Source: RXIX01 sp003989075 | GTDB lineage: Bacteria; Pseudomonadota; Gammaproteobacteria; Competibacterales; Competibacteraceae | DNA: 59,367 bases | Direction of reading: 5' to 3' | Assembly: GCA_029780415.1 (NCBI GenBank) | Contig: JAKOYN010000069.1 | Span: 1-59,367, forward strand | In this document: one piece after another, positions 42,634 to 52,830 of the stretch | Layout: each line of letters starts with the position of its first letter | Numbering within the stretch: the stretch's first letter is position 1 | Notes under the pieces: model-generated | The model's database searches: none | What the model was told of the DNA's origin: nothing | What the model saw: only the letters and a program-made list of their open reading frames with translations | Translations under genes and position numbers: made by a program

Positions 42634-43087
42634 GCGCGGCGCCGCCGATCCAGCCACCCTGCGCGCCAAGGCGCTGGAATTGCTGGCCCGCCGCGAGCAT
42701 TCCCGCCTTGAGCTGCGACAGAAGCTGGTGCAGCGCGGCTTTGCCAGTACCGACATTGAGCCGGTGCTGGATGCGCTGGCCGCAGAAGGTCTGCTCAATG
42801 AGCGCCGTTACGCTGAACTCTATGCCTGCGGCCGGGCCGACAAGGGCTATGGGCCGCTGCGCATCGCCCGCGAACTGCGCGAACGGGGCATTGCCCAGGA
42901 CGTGGTTCAGCAGGCGCTGGCCACGCTGGAGAACGACTGGCCACGCACCCTGCGCACCCTGCACCGCAAGCGCTTCCAGGCCCTGATACCTGTCGATGCC
43001 GCTGGACGTCTCCAGCAAACGCGGCTGTTCCGCCAGCACGGCTTCACCCTGGACCAGATCCGCCACCTGTTCGAACCCCTCACCTGA
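42608..43087 (+). CDS. recX: RecA regulator RecX
   Basis: About 159 aa, inhibits RecA filament growth. RecX repeats are clear: ALELLARREHSRLELRQKLVQRG, VLDALAAEGLLNERRYAEL and YGPLRIARELRERGI. The chosen ATG at 42608 lies 26 bases inside recA in another frame; no start is seen between the recA stop and the first conserved residues, so overlap is needed. The frame upstream to 42422 is recA read out of frame and was left out. Confidence 0.93.
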   Translation: MSWTRTCSERGAADPATLRAKALELLARREHSRLELRQKLVQRGFASTDIEPVLDALAAEGLLNERRYAELYACGRADKGYGPLRIARELRERGIAQDVVQQALATLENDWPRTLRTLHRKRFQALIPVDAAGRLQQTRLFRQHGFTLDQIRHLFEPLT

Positions 43088-43119
43088 ACCGCGTCCATCC
43101 ACCGACTCGAACCACGACC

Positions 43120-45747
<2,628 letters not shown>

Positions 45748-45862
45748 AGCACTGGAGCCCGGGCGGCACGGCAATACTCACGCCCCTGCGCATCGCCATA
45801 TTCCGTGTCCGGCGTTTCCCGGTCCTGCGGTCGCGCCTGTCGCAATGCGGCATGGGAATTCT

Positions 45863-45890
45863 TTGGAGATTAGCGGCCTTTCGTTATAAT
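45863..45890 (+). promoter_or_regulatory. Sigma70-type promoter upstream of lysC
   Basis: TTGGAG (45863-45868) and TATAAT (45885-45890) with a 16-base spacer, 90 bases before the lysC start. The -10 box is perfect and the -35 matches at four positions. The leader between promoter and lysC was not seen to hold a lysine riboswitch. Confidence 0.6.
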
Positions 45891-45979
45891 CGGCCGCCTT
45901 ATGCCCCGGTGATGCTTAGCACCGCCGGGCATTTATTCCCGATTCTTTTCCTCCTTCAAGCTTCAGCGGTAGGGACAGC

Positions 45980-47212
45980 ATGGCGCTTATCGTGCAGAAA
46001 TATGGCGGTACCTCAGTCGGTACCAGCGAGCGGATTGAAAATGTCGCGGACAAGGTCATCGGCTGGCGCAACCGTGGCCATCAGGTGGTCGTGGTCGTCT
46101 CGGCGATGAGCGGCGAAACCGACCGCCTGATCGGACTGGCCAAGTCGATCACGCCACGCCCCAATCCGCGGGAACTGGATGTGCTGCTGGCTACCGGTGA
46201 GCAGGTCACCATCGCCCTGCTGTGTATCGCTCTGGAGAAGCGCGGCTGCCCGGCCCGCTCCTATACCGGTGGCCAGGTGCGTATCCTGACCGACAGCGCC
46301 CACAACAAAGCGCGCATCCAGGATATCGAGGCCGCAGCCATGCGCGCCGATCTTGATGCCGGGCGCGTGGTCGTGGTCGCCGGCTTCCAGGGCGTGGACG
46401 AGAACGGCAACATCACCACGCTCGGCCGGGGCGGCTCTGACACCACCGGCGTGGCCCTGGCTGCGGCGCTCAAAGCCGATGAGTGCCAGATTTACACCGA
46501 TGTCGATGGCGTCTACACCACCGATCCGCGCGTGGTGCCTGAGGCGCGCCGGCTCGACCGCATCACCTTCGAGGAGATGCTGGAAATGGCCAGCCAGGGC
46601 TCCAAGGTGCTGCAGATTCGCTCGGTGGAATTCGCCGGCAAACACAATGTCCCATTACGAGTGCTCTCGACCTTCCAGGACGGTCCGGGCACACTGATTA
46701 CCTTTGAGGAAGCGTTCGAGGCGCAAACGATGGAGAAAGTGCTGATTTCCGGTATCGCGTTCAACCGCGACGAGGCCAAGCTCACCGTGCTCGGCGTGCC
46801 CGACCGGCCGGGCGTTGCCTTTAGCATTCTCGGCCCGGTCTCAGCGGCCAATATCGAAGTCGACATGATCATCCAGAACATCGGTCGTGATGGCACGACC
46901 GACTTCACCTTCACCGTCCACCGCAATGATTATGAGCGGACATTGGAAATCCTGCGCGAGCACGCTACCGCGCTGGGCGCGCGGGAAGTTTCCGGCGACC
47001 ACAGGATTGCCAAGATTTCCCTGGTTGGCATCGGCATGCGCTCACACGCCGGCGTCGCCAGCCAGATGTTCGGCGCGCTGGCCAAGGAAGGTGTCAATAT
47101 CCGCATGATCTCCACCTCCGAGATCAAGATCTCGGTGGTCGTGGATGAAAAATATCTGGAACTGGGTGTGCGCGCCCTGCACGAGGCGTTCGAGCTGGAC
47201 AAGGCCGCCTGA
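45980..47212 (+). CDS. lysC: Aspartate kinase LysC
   Basis: First step of the aspartate family (Lys, Thr, Met, DAP): ATP-dependent phosphorylation of aspartate. It is 410 aa, the monofunctional length found in Pseudomonas-type organisms. Signature at the start: VQKYGGTSVGT; nucleotide and substrate residues in VVSAMSGETDRL and GRGGSDTTGVALAAAL; two ACT domains after about 265 (VLGVPDRPGVAFSIL, ISLVGIGMRSHAGVASQMF) for allosteric control by lysine and/or threonine. It lies between alaS and csrA as in Pseudomonas. Confidence 0.97.
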   Translation: MALIVQKYGGTSVGTSERIENVADKVIGWRNRGHQVVVVVSAMSGETDRLIGLAKSITPRPNPRELDVLLATGEQVTIALLCIALEKRGCPARSYTGGQVRILTDSAHNKARIQDIEAAAMRADLDAGRVVVVAGFQGVDENGNITTLGRGGSDTTGVALAAALKADECQIYTDVDGVYTTDPRVVPEARRLDRITFEEMLEMASQGSKVLQIRSVEFAGKHNVPLRVLSTFQDGPGTLITFEEAFEAQTMEKVLISGIAFNRDEAKLTVLGVPDRPGVAFSILGPVSAANIEVDMIIQNIGRDGTTDFTFTVHRNDYERTLEILREHATALGAREVSGDHRIAKISLVGIGMRSHAGVASQMFGALAKEGVNIRMISTSEIKISVVVDEKYLELGVRALHEAFELDKAA

Positions 47213-47343
47213 GGCCTTCGCGAAAGGATCGGCGGTGCCCCTGCCTCCGATCCACCGCCGCGCGGGGATCGATGACAGATGCGGGCTGTCGAAAAAAACC
47301 GCAAGACGACCTGGTGCTGTTGACGAAAACAAGGAGAGCTTAA

Positions 47344-47553
47344 ATGTTGATTCTGACGCGCAGAGTTGGAGAAACACTCATGATCGGTGATGAAGTCACT
47401 GTGACCGTGCTGGGTGTAAAAGGCAATCAGGTCCGCATCGGGGTCAATGCCCCCAAGGACATCGCGGTGCACCGCGAAGAAATCTATGAGCGGATCAAGC
47501 GCGAACAGGACAGCACCGCGTCCATCAACACGCCCTCGCAACCGGAAGTCTAA
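47344..47553 (+). CDS. csrA: Carbon storage regulator CsrA/RsmA
   Basis: 69-aa RNA-binding dimer that binds GGA motifs in mRNA leaders to control translation, biofilm, motility and carbon storage. The family sequence MLILTRRVGETLMIGDEVTV is exact, with the RNA-contacting VHREEIYERI helix near the C-terminus. A strong AGGAGAG precedes the ATG; that GGA-bearing sequence could allow self-binding, as in other csrA genes. The lysC-csrA-tRNA-Ser order is conserved. Confidence 0.97.
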   Translation: MLILTRRVGETLMIGDEVTVTVLGVKGNQVRIGVNAPKDIAVHREEIYERIKREQDSTASINTPSQPEV

Positions 47554-47623
47554 TTAGGGCTTTACGCCAGTACTTTTAGGCGTTATTCTTAAGAACTCGA
47601 TACCTGCTCAGCAGGCGATTCCC

Positions 47624-47717
47624 GGAGAGATGGCCGAGCGGCTGAAGGCGCTCCCCTGCTAAGGGAGTATGGGGTCATAAAGCTCCATCGAGGGTTCGAA
47701 TCCCTCTCTCTCCGCCA
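47624..47717 (+). tRNA. tRNA-Ser (anticodon GCU)
   Basis: Acceptor arms GGAGAGA and TCTCTCC pair fully. The anticodon arm CTCCC-CTGCTAA-GGGAG gives anticodon GCT, for AGC/AGU serine codons. A long variable arm typical of class II tRNA-Ser is present, the T-arm reads GGTTCGAATCC, and CCA is encoded (47715-47717). Confidence 0.97.
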
Positions 47718-47793
47718 AATCCCAATGCGGCAGTGTCGGTATGGACCTTGACAAGGCTCCATTGATTCTTGAGAATGAGTATTCACAGTTTTT

Positions 47794-47870
47794 GCGCCCG
47801 TAGCTCAGTTGGATAGAGTACCTGGCTACGAACCAGGTGGTCGGGAGTTCGAATCTCTCCGGGCGCGCCA
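47794..47870 (+). tRNA. tRNA-Arg (anticodon ACG)
   Basis: Acceptor GCGCCCG pairs with CGGGCGC, the D-arm has GCTCAGTTGGATAGAGT, and the anticodon arm CCTGG-CTACGAA-CCAGG gives ACG (read as ICG) for CGN arginine. T-arm GGGAGTTCGAATCTCTC; CCA is encoded. Its 3' end is the likely integration site for the adjacent integrase remnant; tRNA-Arg downstream of csrA is a known insertion hotspot. Confidence 0.97.
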
Positions 47871-47876
47871 GATAAA

Positions 47877-48125
47877 TCAACGCCTTACCGCACTTTCCGG
47901 TAGGGCGTTTTTTTTGGGTGTGCCGGAATTTGTGCGAGCCAGACGCGGGCGGGCAATCCGTTCCGCGTGCTCGGCCAGGTGATCCGCACCCAAATGGGCA
48001 TATCTCAACACCATGTCCAGACTGGCCCAGCCGCCCAGCTCCTTGAGCACGTTCAGCGGCGTGCCGGCTTGCACATGCCACGATGCCCAGGTGTGGCGCA
48101 AGTCATGCCAGCGGAAGTTTTCGAT
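47877..48125 (-). pseudogene. Tyrosine-recombinase (phage integrase) C-terminal remnant
   Basis: About 80 residues of the catalytic end of an integrase: FRWHDLRHTWASWHVQAG holds the HxxR box (HDLRH), then GWASLDMVLRYAHL with the nucleophile tyrosine, then HAERIARPRL. Homology stops at about 48125, where a portal-gene fragment starts on the opposite strand, so the core-binding and first catalytic parts (Arg I, Lys) are gone and the protein cannot work. Its orientation, pointing at tRNA-Arg with its end next to the tRNA, is typical of an attL side. Confidence 0.8.
47880..47915 (+). terminator. Intrinsic terminator after the tRNA genes
   Basis: An 11-bp stem (ACGCCTTACCG / CGGTAGGGCGT, one G-T wobble, loop CACTTTC) is followed by eight T residues. 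It ends the csrA/tRNA transcript. It overlaps the apparent 3' end of the integrase remnant on the other strand. Confidence 0.9.
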
Positions 48126-48780
48126 GAGTGAGCCAGCGGATGCGCTGCTTCGGTTCGGGCAGCAGGCGCACCGTCGGGGCAACGAACAGTCCAGCAGCGA
48201 AGTGCGCCGCGATATCCTGGAAAGCGACGCCGCCGACATGAGCGAGACGATCAACGCACAACTGGTGCGCCCGTTCATCGATCTCAATTTCGGCCCGCAA
48301 GCCCACTACCCAACCCTCAAGTTGCATGTCCCCGATCAAGAGGACCTGGCCGGGCTGGTAGACATGGTGGCCAAGCTGGTGCCGCTGGGCCTGAAGGTCG
48401 AGCAAAGCGTGATCCGCGACAGGTTCGGCCTGCCCGATCCCGACGAAGGCGCGGAATTGCTATCTCCCCCTCACCCCCAGCCCCTCTCCCCCTCCGGTGG
48501 CGAGGGGAGCGCCGTCAACCGCGCTCTCAACCGCGCAACATTGCCCGACATCGACCCGACCGCGCCCCTGGTCGAACGGCTGGGCAACGAGGCCGAGCCC
48601 CTCATAAATGCCTTGCTCGAACCGGTGCGCGCCGCCCTGAATGACAGCGCCGATCTGATGGACTTCCGCGAGAAGCTGTTGCAGCTCTACCCCGAGATGG
48701 ACAGCAAGGCCTTCGCCGAACTCATGGGCCAGGCCCTGGCGGTTGCCGATGCGGCCGGGTACTGGGACGCGCAGCAGTAA
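48124..48780 (+). pseudogene. Mu-like portal protein (gp29/DUF935) C-terminal fragment
   Basis: Open frame of up to 218 codons. From NEQSSSEVRRDILESDA on it matches the C-terminal end of Mu gp29-type portal proteins (LVRPFIDLNFG, LVPLGLKVEQSVIRDRFGLP). The N-terminal two thirds are missing; the frame opens at the junction with the integrase remnant. A palindromic repeat (48467-48509) is inserted in frame. The stop TAA overlaps the gp30 ATG (TAATG), the native phage arrangement. Confidence 0.75.
48467..48509 (+). repeat. Short palindromic CCCCTCTCC-type repeat inside gp29
   Basis: CACCCCCAGCCCCTCTCC with complementary GAGGGGAG downstream. It is translated in frame as PHPQPLSPSGGEG, the characteristic read-through of a dispersed proteobacterial palindrome. 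It interrupts the portal fragment at a spacer between conserved segments without shifting the frame. Confidence 0.7.
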
Positions 48781-49553
48781 TGGCCGTCAACTACGGCAGT
48801 CTGCCCTTCGCCGAGGCGATCGCGTTCTTCCGCGCCAAGCTCAACCTGCCCACGCAGAAGTGGGACGATCTGCTTGGGGCTGCCCATGATCGCGCCTTCG
48901 TCGTGGCCGGGGCGATGCAGGCCGATCTGCTGGCCGATCTGCGCGCGGCGGTGGACAAGGCCATTGCCGAGGGGACCACGATCGAGACCTTCCGCAAGGA
49001 CTTCAAGCAGACCGTCGCCCAACGCGGCTGGACGGGATGGACTGGACAGGGCACCAAGGCCGGTGAAGCCTGGCGCACCCGCGTGATCTACGAGACCAAC
49101 CTGTTCACCAGTTACAGCGCCGGGCGCACCCGGCAGATGAAAGAGGTGGCGAACCTGCGCCCCTACTGGCGTTACCGGCATTCACCTGCCAGCGTCGATC
49201 CGCGCAAGGAACACGTGGCCTGGGACGGGCTGATTCTTAAACACGACGATCCCTGGTGGACTGCACACACCCCGCCCAATGGCTTCGGCTGCAAGTGCTA
49301 CATCGAAACCCTCGCCGAACGGGATATGAAGAAGCAGGGCCTGGCGGTCACCGACAAGGCGAGGATCCCGTTCAAGGATGGCGGCGTGGATAAGGGATGG
49401 GATTATCAGCCGGGGGCGAGCACTGAACCGCTGGCCAAACTGCTCCAGGGCAAGGCGCCCAACTGGGATCCGGCATGGGTGGCTGCAATGCTGGCGCTAT
49501 GGGAACAGGTACTGCCTGCTGATCTGTACAACGCGATCAAGGAGATGTTCTGA
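48780..49553 (+). CDS. MuF-type phage head morphogenesis protein (gp30-like) with short tail
   Basis: 257 aa minor head protein of the Mu gpF/gp30 (MuF) family, injected or packaged with the head in Mu-like phages. Conserved core: LPFAEAIAFFRAKLNLP, WRTRVIYETNLFTSYSAGR, WRYRHSPASVDPRKEHVAWDG, PPNGFGCKCYIETL and GGVDKGWDYQPG. After that glycine (about residue 212) only a 45-residue tail remains (ASTEPLAKLLQGKAPNWDP to AIKEMF). The downstream copy at 50007 has a different, much longer tail after the same boundary. TAATG and TGATG overlaps link it to gp29 and gpG. Confidence 0.88.
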   Translation: MAVNYGSLPFAEAIAFFRAKLNLPTQKWDDLLGAAHDRAFVVAGAMQADLLADLRAAVDKAIAEGTTIETFRKDFKQTVAQRGWTGWTGQGTKAGEAWRTRVIYETNLFTSYSAGRTRQMKEVANLRPYWRYRHSPASVDPRKEHVAWDGLILKHDDPWWTAHTPPNGFGCKCYIETLAERDMKKQGLAVTDKARIPFKDGGVDKGWDYQPGASTEPLAKLLQGKAPNWDPAWVAAMLALWEQVLPADLYNAIKEMF

Positions 49554-50215
49554 TGGCCGGCGCATCGCTCGATATCAACCTTGAAATCAGCAACGCCGCC
49601 GAGGTGAAGGCGGTCTTCGAGGCGCTGCAAACCCGCCTGACTGATCTGACCCCGGTGTTTCAGGACATCGGCGAAGCGATGCTGAACGTCACCCGTGAGC
49701 GGTTCAACAGTCAGACCGCGCCCGATGGCAGTACCTGGCAAGCCCTGTCCCCCGGCTACACCAAGCGTAAGCCGCGCAACAAGGACAAGATATTGACCCT
49801 GTACGGCCATTTGCGCGGCACCCTCAACTATCAGGCTGGACCCCGCGAGGTGCGCATCGGCACCCCGCTGATCTACGGCGCTACGCATCAGTTCGGCGAT
49901 CCGCGTCGCAACATCCCGGCCCGCCCATTCCTCGGCCTGTCCAGCAGCGATGAACAGGAATTGCTGGATATCCTCAACGAGCACCTGAGCCGGGCGCACC
50001 CGGCAGATGAAAGAGGTGGCGAACCTGCGCCCCTACTGGCGTTACCGGCATTCACCCGCCAGCGTCGATCCGCGCAAGGAGCATGTGGCCTGGGACGGGC
50101 TGATTCTCAAGCACGACGACCCCTGGTGGACTGCGCACACCCCGCCCAATGGCTTCGGCTGCAAGTGCTACATCGAAACCCTGGCCGAACGGGACATGAA
50201 GAAGCAGGGCCTTGA
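49553..50215 (+). CDS. Mu gpG-like virion morphogenesis protein, with read-through into the cassette
   Basis: The first ~145 residues are a nearly complete gpG-type tail/head completion protein (MAGASLDINLEISNAAEV, FQDIGEAMLNVTRERF, WQALSPGYTKRKPRNKDKI, PARPFLGLSSSDEQ, LLDILNEHLSRA). At 49989 the sequence joins a second copy of gp30 DNA in another frame, so the native stop is lost and about 75 foreign residues are added before a stop at 50213-50215. The ATG overlaps the gp30 stop (TGATG). The core may still fold; the tail is an artefact of the junction. Confidence 0.75.
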   Translation: MAGASLDINLEISNAAEVKAVFEALQTRLTDLTPVFQDIGEAMLNVTRERFNSQTAPDGSTWQALSPGYTKRKPRNKDKILTLYGHLRGTLNYQAGPREVRIGTPLIYGATHQFGDPRRNIPARPFLGLSSSDEQELLDILNEHLSRAHPADERGGEPAPLLALPAFTRQRRSAQGACGLGRADSQARRPLVDCAHPAQWLRLQVLHRNPGRTGHEEAGP

Positions 50216-50882
50216 GGTGACGGACAAGGCGAAGATCCCATTCAAGGATGGCGGCGTCGATAAGGGCTGGGATTATCAGCCGGGGAAGACGTGGTTTCCT
50301 GACCTCAATAAATATGACAAACAGACAGCGCGGACGATGGTAGCGAACAACTTACAAGATGGCGTCTTCCAGCGATGGTACGAGTTTCTTCAATCACGGG
50401 TGGCAGAGACGCTAAAAAAGCCGGAATACGCCGCGCTTTTGGCACAGAAAGGCAAGGAAGCCAAGGATACGTTGCTCAAAAAACTGCGGGCCGATCAAGC
50501 CCACGGAGAAGCCTATCCCGTCGCTATTCTTGATGAGGAGGTTCGTCAGTTGCTGGGCGTATCAACCCAGACCGTTCTGTTTTCCGACTATGACGCGGTC
50601 AAGCAAATCATTAGCCGGGAAGGGCAAGCGTTTACTGCCGAAGATTATCTGGCCGTTCAAGCCACCGTTGAACAGGCCAGGCTGATTGTGCAGGTCGGCG
50701 ATTTCAAATATGCGTTCCTACCCCAAGGCCGCAAAGTCTATGTAGCGATATTGCAGCGTACTGAGGTCGGCCACGAAGTGTATTTGAAATCATTCCGCTT
50801 CGGGTTCGGTCCCGAGGAAGCGAAAGCCTTACGCAAGCGTGGCAAGGTCTTGAAAGACGAATGGGAAGAAGCGAAGGGCTGA
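50007..50882 (+). pseudogene. Orphan MuF 3' segment with alternative toxin-like C-terminal domain
   Basis: Second copy of the 3' half of gp30 (homology from 49989, offset 870 from copy 1). In-frame TGA lies just before the homology and no Shine-Dalgarno precedes ATG 50007, so it looks unexpressed as it stands. Residues 1-93 match copy 1 except for two changes. After GWDYQPG comes a different tail of about 198 residues: KTWFPDLNKYDKQTAR, a helical part, AYPVAILDEEVRQLLGV, GQAFTAEDYLAVQATVEQ, then a basic beta-rich end (VYLKSFRFGFG). This resembles the barnase/EndoU/colicin-like nuclease (PBECR-type) domains known at the ends of MuF proteins. No immunity gene was recognised after it. Confidence 0.7.
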
Positions 50883-51022
50883 GCAGCTTCGGGAGGGGAC
50901 TCCCCGTGTTCCCCCTCAAAGCGACCACCGGCTGACGCCGTACCGCACGGCTGGGAGATTCACCGCGTTAGCCAAAGCTGCTCATAACGACTTAGATACC
51001 CCAATCCCCCGGAAAATTCAAC

Positions 51023-51354
51023 ATAGCCGGTGCATCGCTCGACATCCAGCTTGAAATCAGCAACGCCGCCGAGGTGAAGGCCGTCTTCGAGGCGCTGCAA
51101 ACCCGCCTGGCTGATCTGACCCCGGTGTTCCAGGACATCGGCGAGGCGATGCTGAACGTCACCCGTGAGCGGTTCAACAGTCAGACCGCGCCCGATGGCA
51201 GTACCTGGCAAGCCCTGTCGCCCGGCTACGTCAAGCGCAAGCCGCGCAACAAGGACAAGGTATTGACCCTGTACGGCCATTTGCGCGGCACTCTCGACTA
51301 TCAGGCTGGCCCCCGCGAGGTGCGCATCGGCACCCCGCTGATCTACGGCGCTAC
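51023..51354 (+). pseudogene. Second gpG copy, start lost and 3' truncated
   Basis: 332 bases homologous to 49553-49884 at a constant offset of 1470. About 107 of the codons read as gpG with five residue changes. The start codon is ATA (51023) in place of ATG, and homology stops at IYGAT, after which the sequence is unrelated (51355 on). The 140 bases between the orphan toxin-like segment and this fragment hold no reading frame that I can support. The 51355-51426 stretch up to tilS contains a small CTGGAG/CTCCAG hairpin and no recognisable attR copy. Confidence 0.8.
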
Positions 51355-51426
51355 ATTTAGGCCCTTATTTATTTTACCCGGTGTATGCAACCGCTGGAGC
51401 AGACTCCAGTCAACATGGCGCCCCCA

Positions 51427-52797
51427 TCACCCGGAACCACGCGGCATGAGCGGTTGCCACAGCAGTTCCCAGCCCGGCTCACCGGGCGCGGCAGCCGCAG
51501 CGCTGGCCACTCCAAGACCTGGAACCACCAGCAGCACATCCTCCTGATACAGCAGGGGCAAACGCTCGCGCTGCCACGGCGGAATACCCGCTTCCTGCAA
51601 CAGTTTCTTCAGTTCCTGCCCGTGGGCGCGACCGACCGGATGAAAGCGCTCACCGCCGCGCCGAAACCGCACCTGCAACACTCCGCCCGTTAGCACTGCA
51701 GCGCGCAATCCCGCACCAACCGTCTCCCGCAAGCGCAGGTTACCCAGATTCGGCACTGTCAGTGGCGGCCAAGCATCATCAGCCTGCGCGCGCCAGAACA
51801 GGATTTGCCGCCCATCATGCGGTACCGGCGGCGGCAGCGCATACAACACATCGCGATAGCGGCGCACCTCGCCACCCGGCCAGCGTACACAGGGATTGCG
51901 ATCGGCGGCAGCGTGCAGCGTGTCGTGGAGAATCCGCGCCAGTTGCCGCGCATCCGGCACGGGCAGGCATAGGCAGCGCAGCCAATAGCGCAGCAGGTTG
52001 CGCTGGCGCGGCTCGTCGAGTTGGCGTACGACACGGATCGATAGACCCCCGGCATCGCTGCGGGCGGCGCGCAGATCGCGTTCCGCCTCGACGTCCAGCC
52101 ACGCCGCCGTTTCGGCGCAATGCCGGGCGGAGCGCGCCAGGGTCCGATGGGCCGCCGGCCAACGCTGACGCAATAGTGGCAACACCCGATGGCGCAGGTA
52201 GTTGCGATCAAAGTCGGTATTGGCGTTGCTGATATCTTCGATCCAGTGCAGCGCGTGCGCCTCTGCATAGGCCTGCAGCGCGGCACGGTCGATATCCAGA
52301 AACGGTCGCCACAACCAGCCCCGACCGAGGCGACTAACCGCCGGCATCGCCGCCAGACCATGCGGACCGGCGCCACGCAACAGTTGCAACAGCAGGGTCT
52401 CGGCCTGGTCATCACGGTGGTGGGCAGTCAGCAGGGCGGCATCCGGCCCCAGATCAGCAGCGAACGCTGCGTAGCGGGCACGGCGCGCGGCGGCTTCGGG
52501 ACTTTCTCCCGGCGCCGGCCGGGCATCGACCCGGCAAACGCGCAACGGCACCTGCAAGGCCCGGCACACAGCGGCGCAATGCTCGCCCCAGGCAGCGGAC
52601 GCGGCCTGCAGGCCATGATCGACATGCAGCGCCTGCAGCGTGCAGCCCAACTCGGCGAGCTGCTGCGTCGCCAGCCAATGCAGCAGGACGTGGGAATCCA
52701 GACCGCCGCTATAGCCGACGATCAGGTGGCGGATATGGGGATGAGCAGCCCGCCACGACTGGATCTGCTGCTGGGCGCTGATCAAGATGGCAAACAC
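51427..52797 (-). CDS. tilS: tRNA(Ile)-lysidine synthase TilS
   Basis: 456 aa; modifies C34 of tRNA-Ile(CAU) to lysidine so it reads AUA. The PP-loop motif SGGLDSHVLLHWL, then LLTAHHRDDQAETLLLQLLRGAG and RPFLDIDRAALQAYA are standard; the substrate-binding C-terminal domain ends with the KKLLQEAGIPPWQRERLPLLY element. The start is a GTG at 52797, 33 bases after the accA stop. It forms the end of a degQ-accA-tilS run; accA-tilS adjacency is common in gammaproteobacteria. The prophage remnant ends just beyond its 3' end without harming it. Confidence 0.95.
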   Translation of the reverse strand: MFAILISAQQQIQSWRAAHPHIRHLIVGYSGGLDSHVLLHWLATQQLAELGCTLQALHVDHGLQAASAAWGEHCAAVCRALQVPLRVCRVDARPAPGESPEAAARRARYAAFAADLGPDAALLTAHHRDDQAETLLLQLLRGAGPHGLAAMPAVSRLGRGWLWRPFLDIDRAALQAYAEAHALHWIEDISNANTDFDRNYLRHRVLPLLRQRWPAAHRTLARSARHCAETAAWLDVEAERDLRAARSDAGGLSIRVVRQLDEPRQRNLLRYWLRCLCLPVPDARQLARILHDTLHAAADRNPCVRWPGGEVRRYRDVLYALPPPVPHDGRQILFWRAQADDAWPPLTVPNLGNLRLRETVGAGLRAAVLTGGVLQVRFRRGGERFHPVGRAHGQELKKLLQEAGIPPWQRERLPLLYQEDVLLVVPGLGVASAAAAAPGEPGWELLWQPLMPRGSG

Positions 52798-52830
52798 GAT
52801 GCGACGGGTTTACGACTCGACAATCCTGCC

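Noticed and set aside
50883..51022. Immunity gene after the toxin-like tail
   Set aside because: Only 140 bases with no start-RBS-stop arrangement encoding a plausible protein; the 74-codon minus-strand frame nearby overlaps the toxin-like coding region and has no support.
51355..51426. attR copy of the tRNA-Arg 3' end
   Set aside because: No repeat of GGGAGTTCGAATCTCTCC or of the tRNA acceptor end was found between the second gpG fragment and tilS, so the right boundary of the island is undefined.
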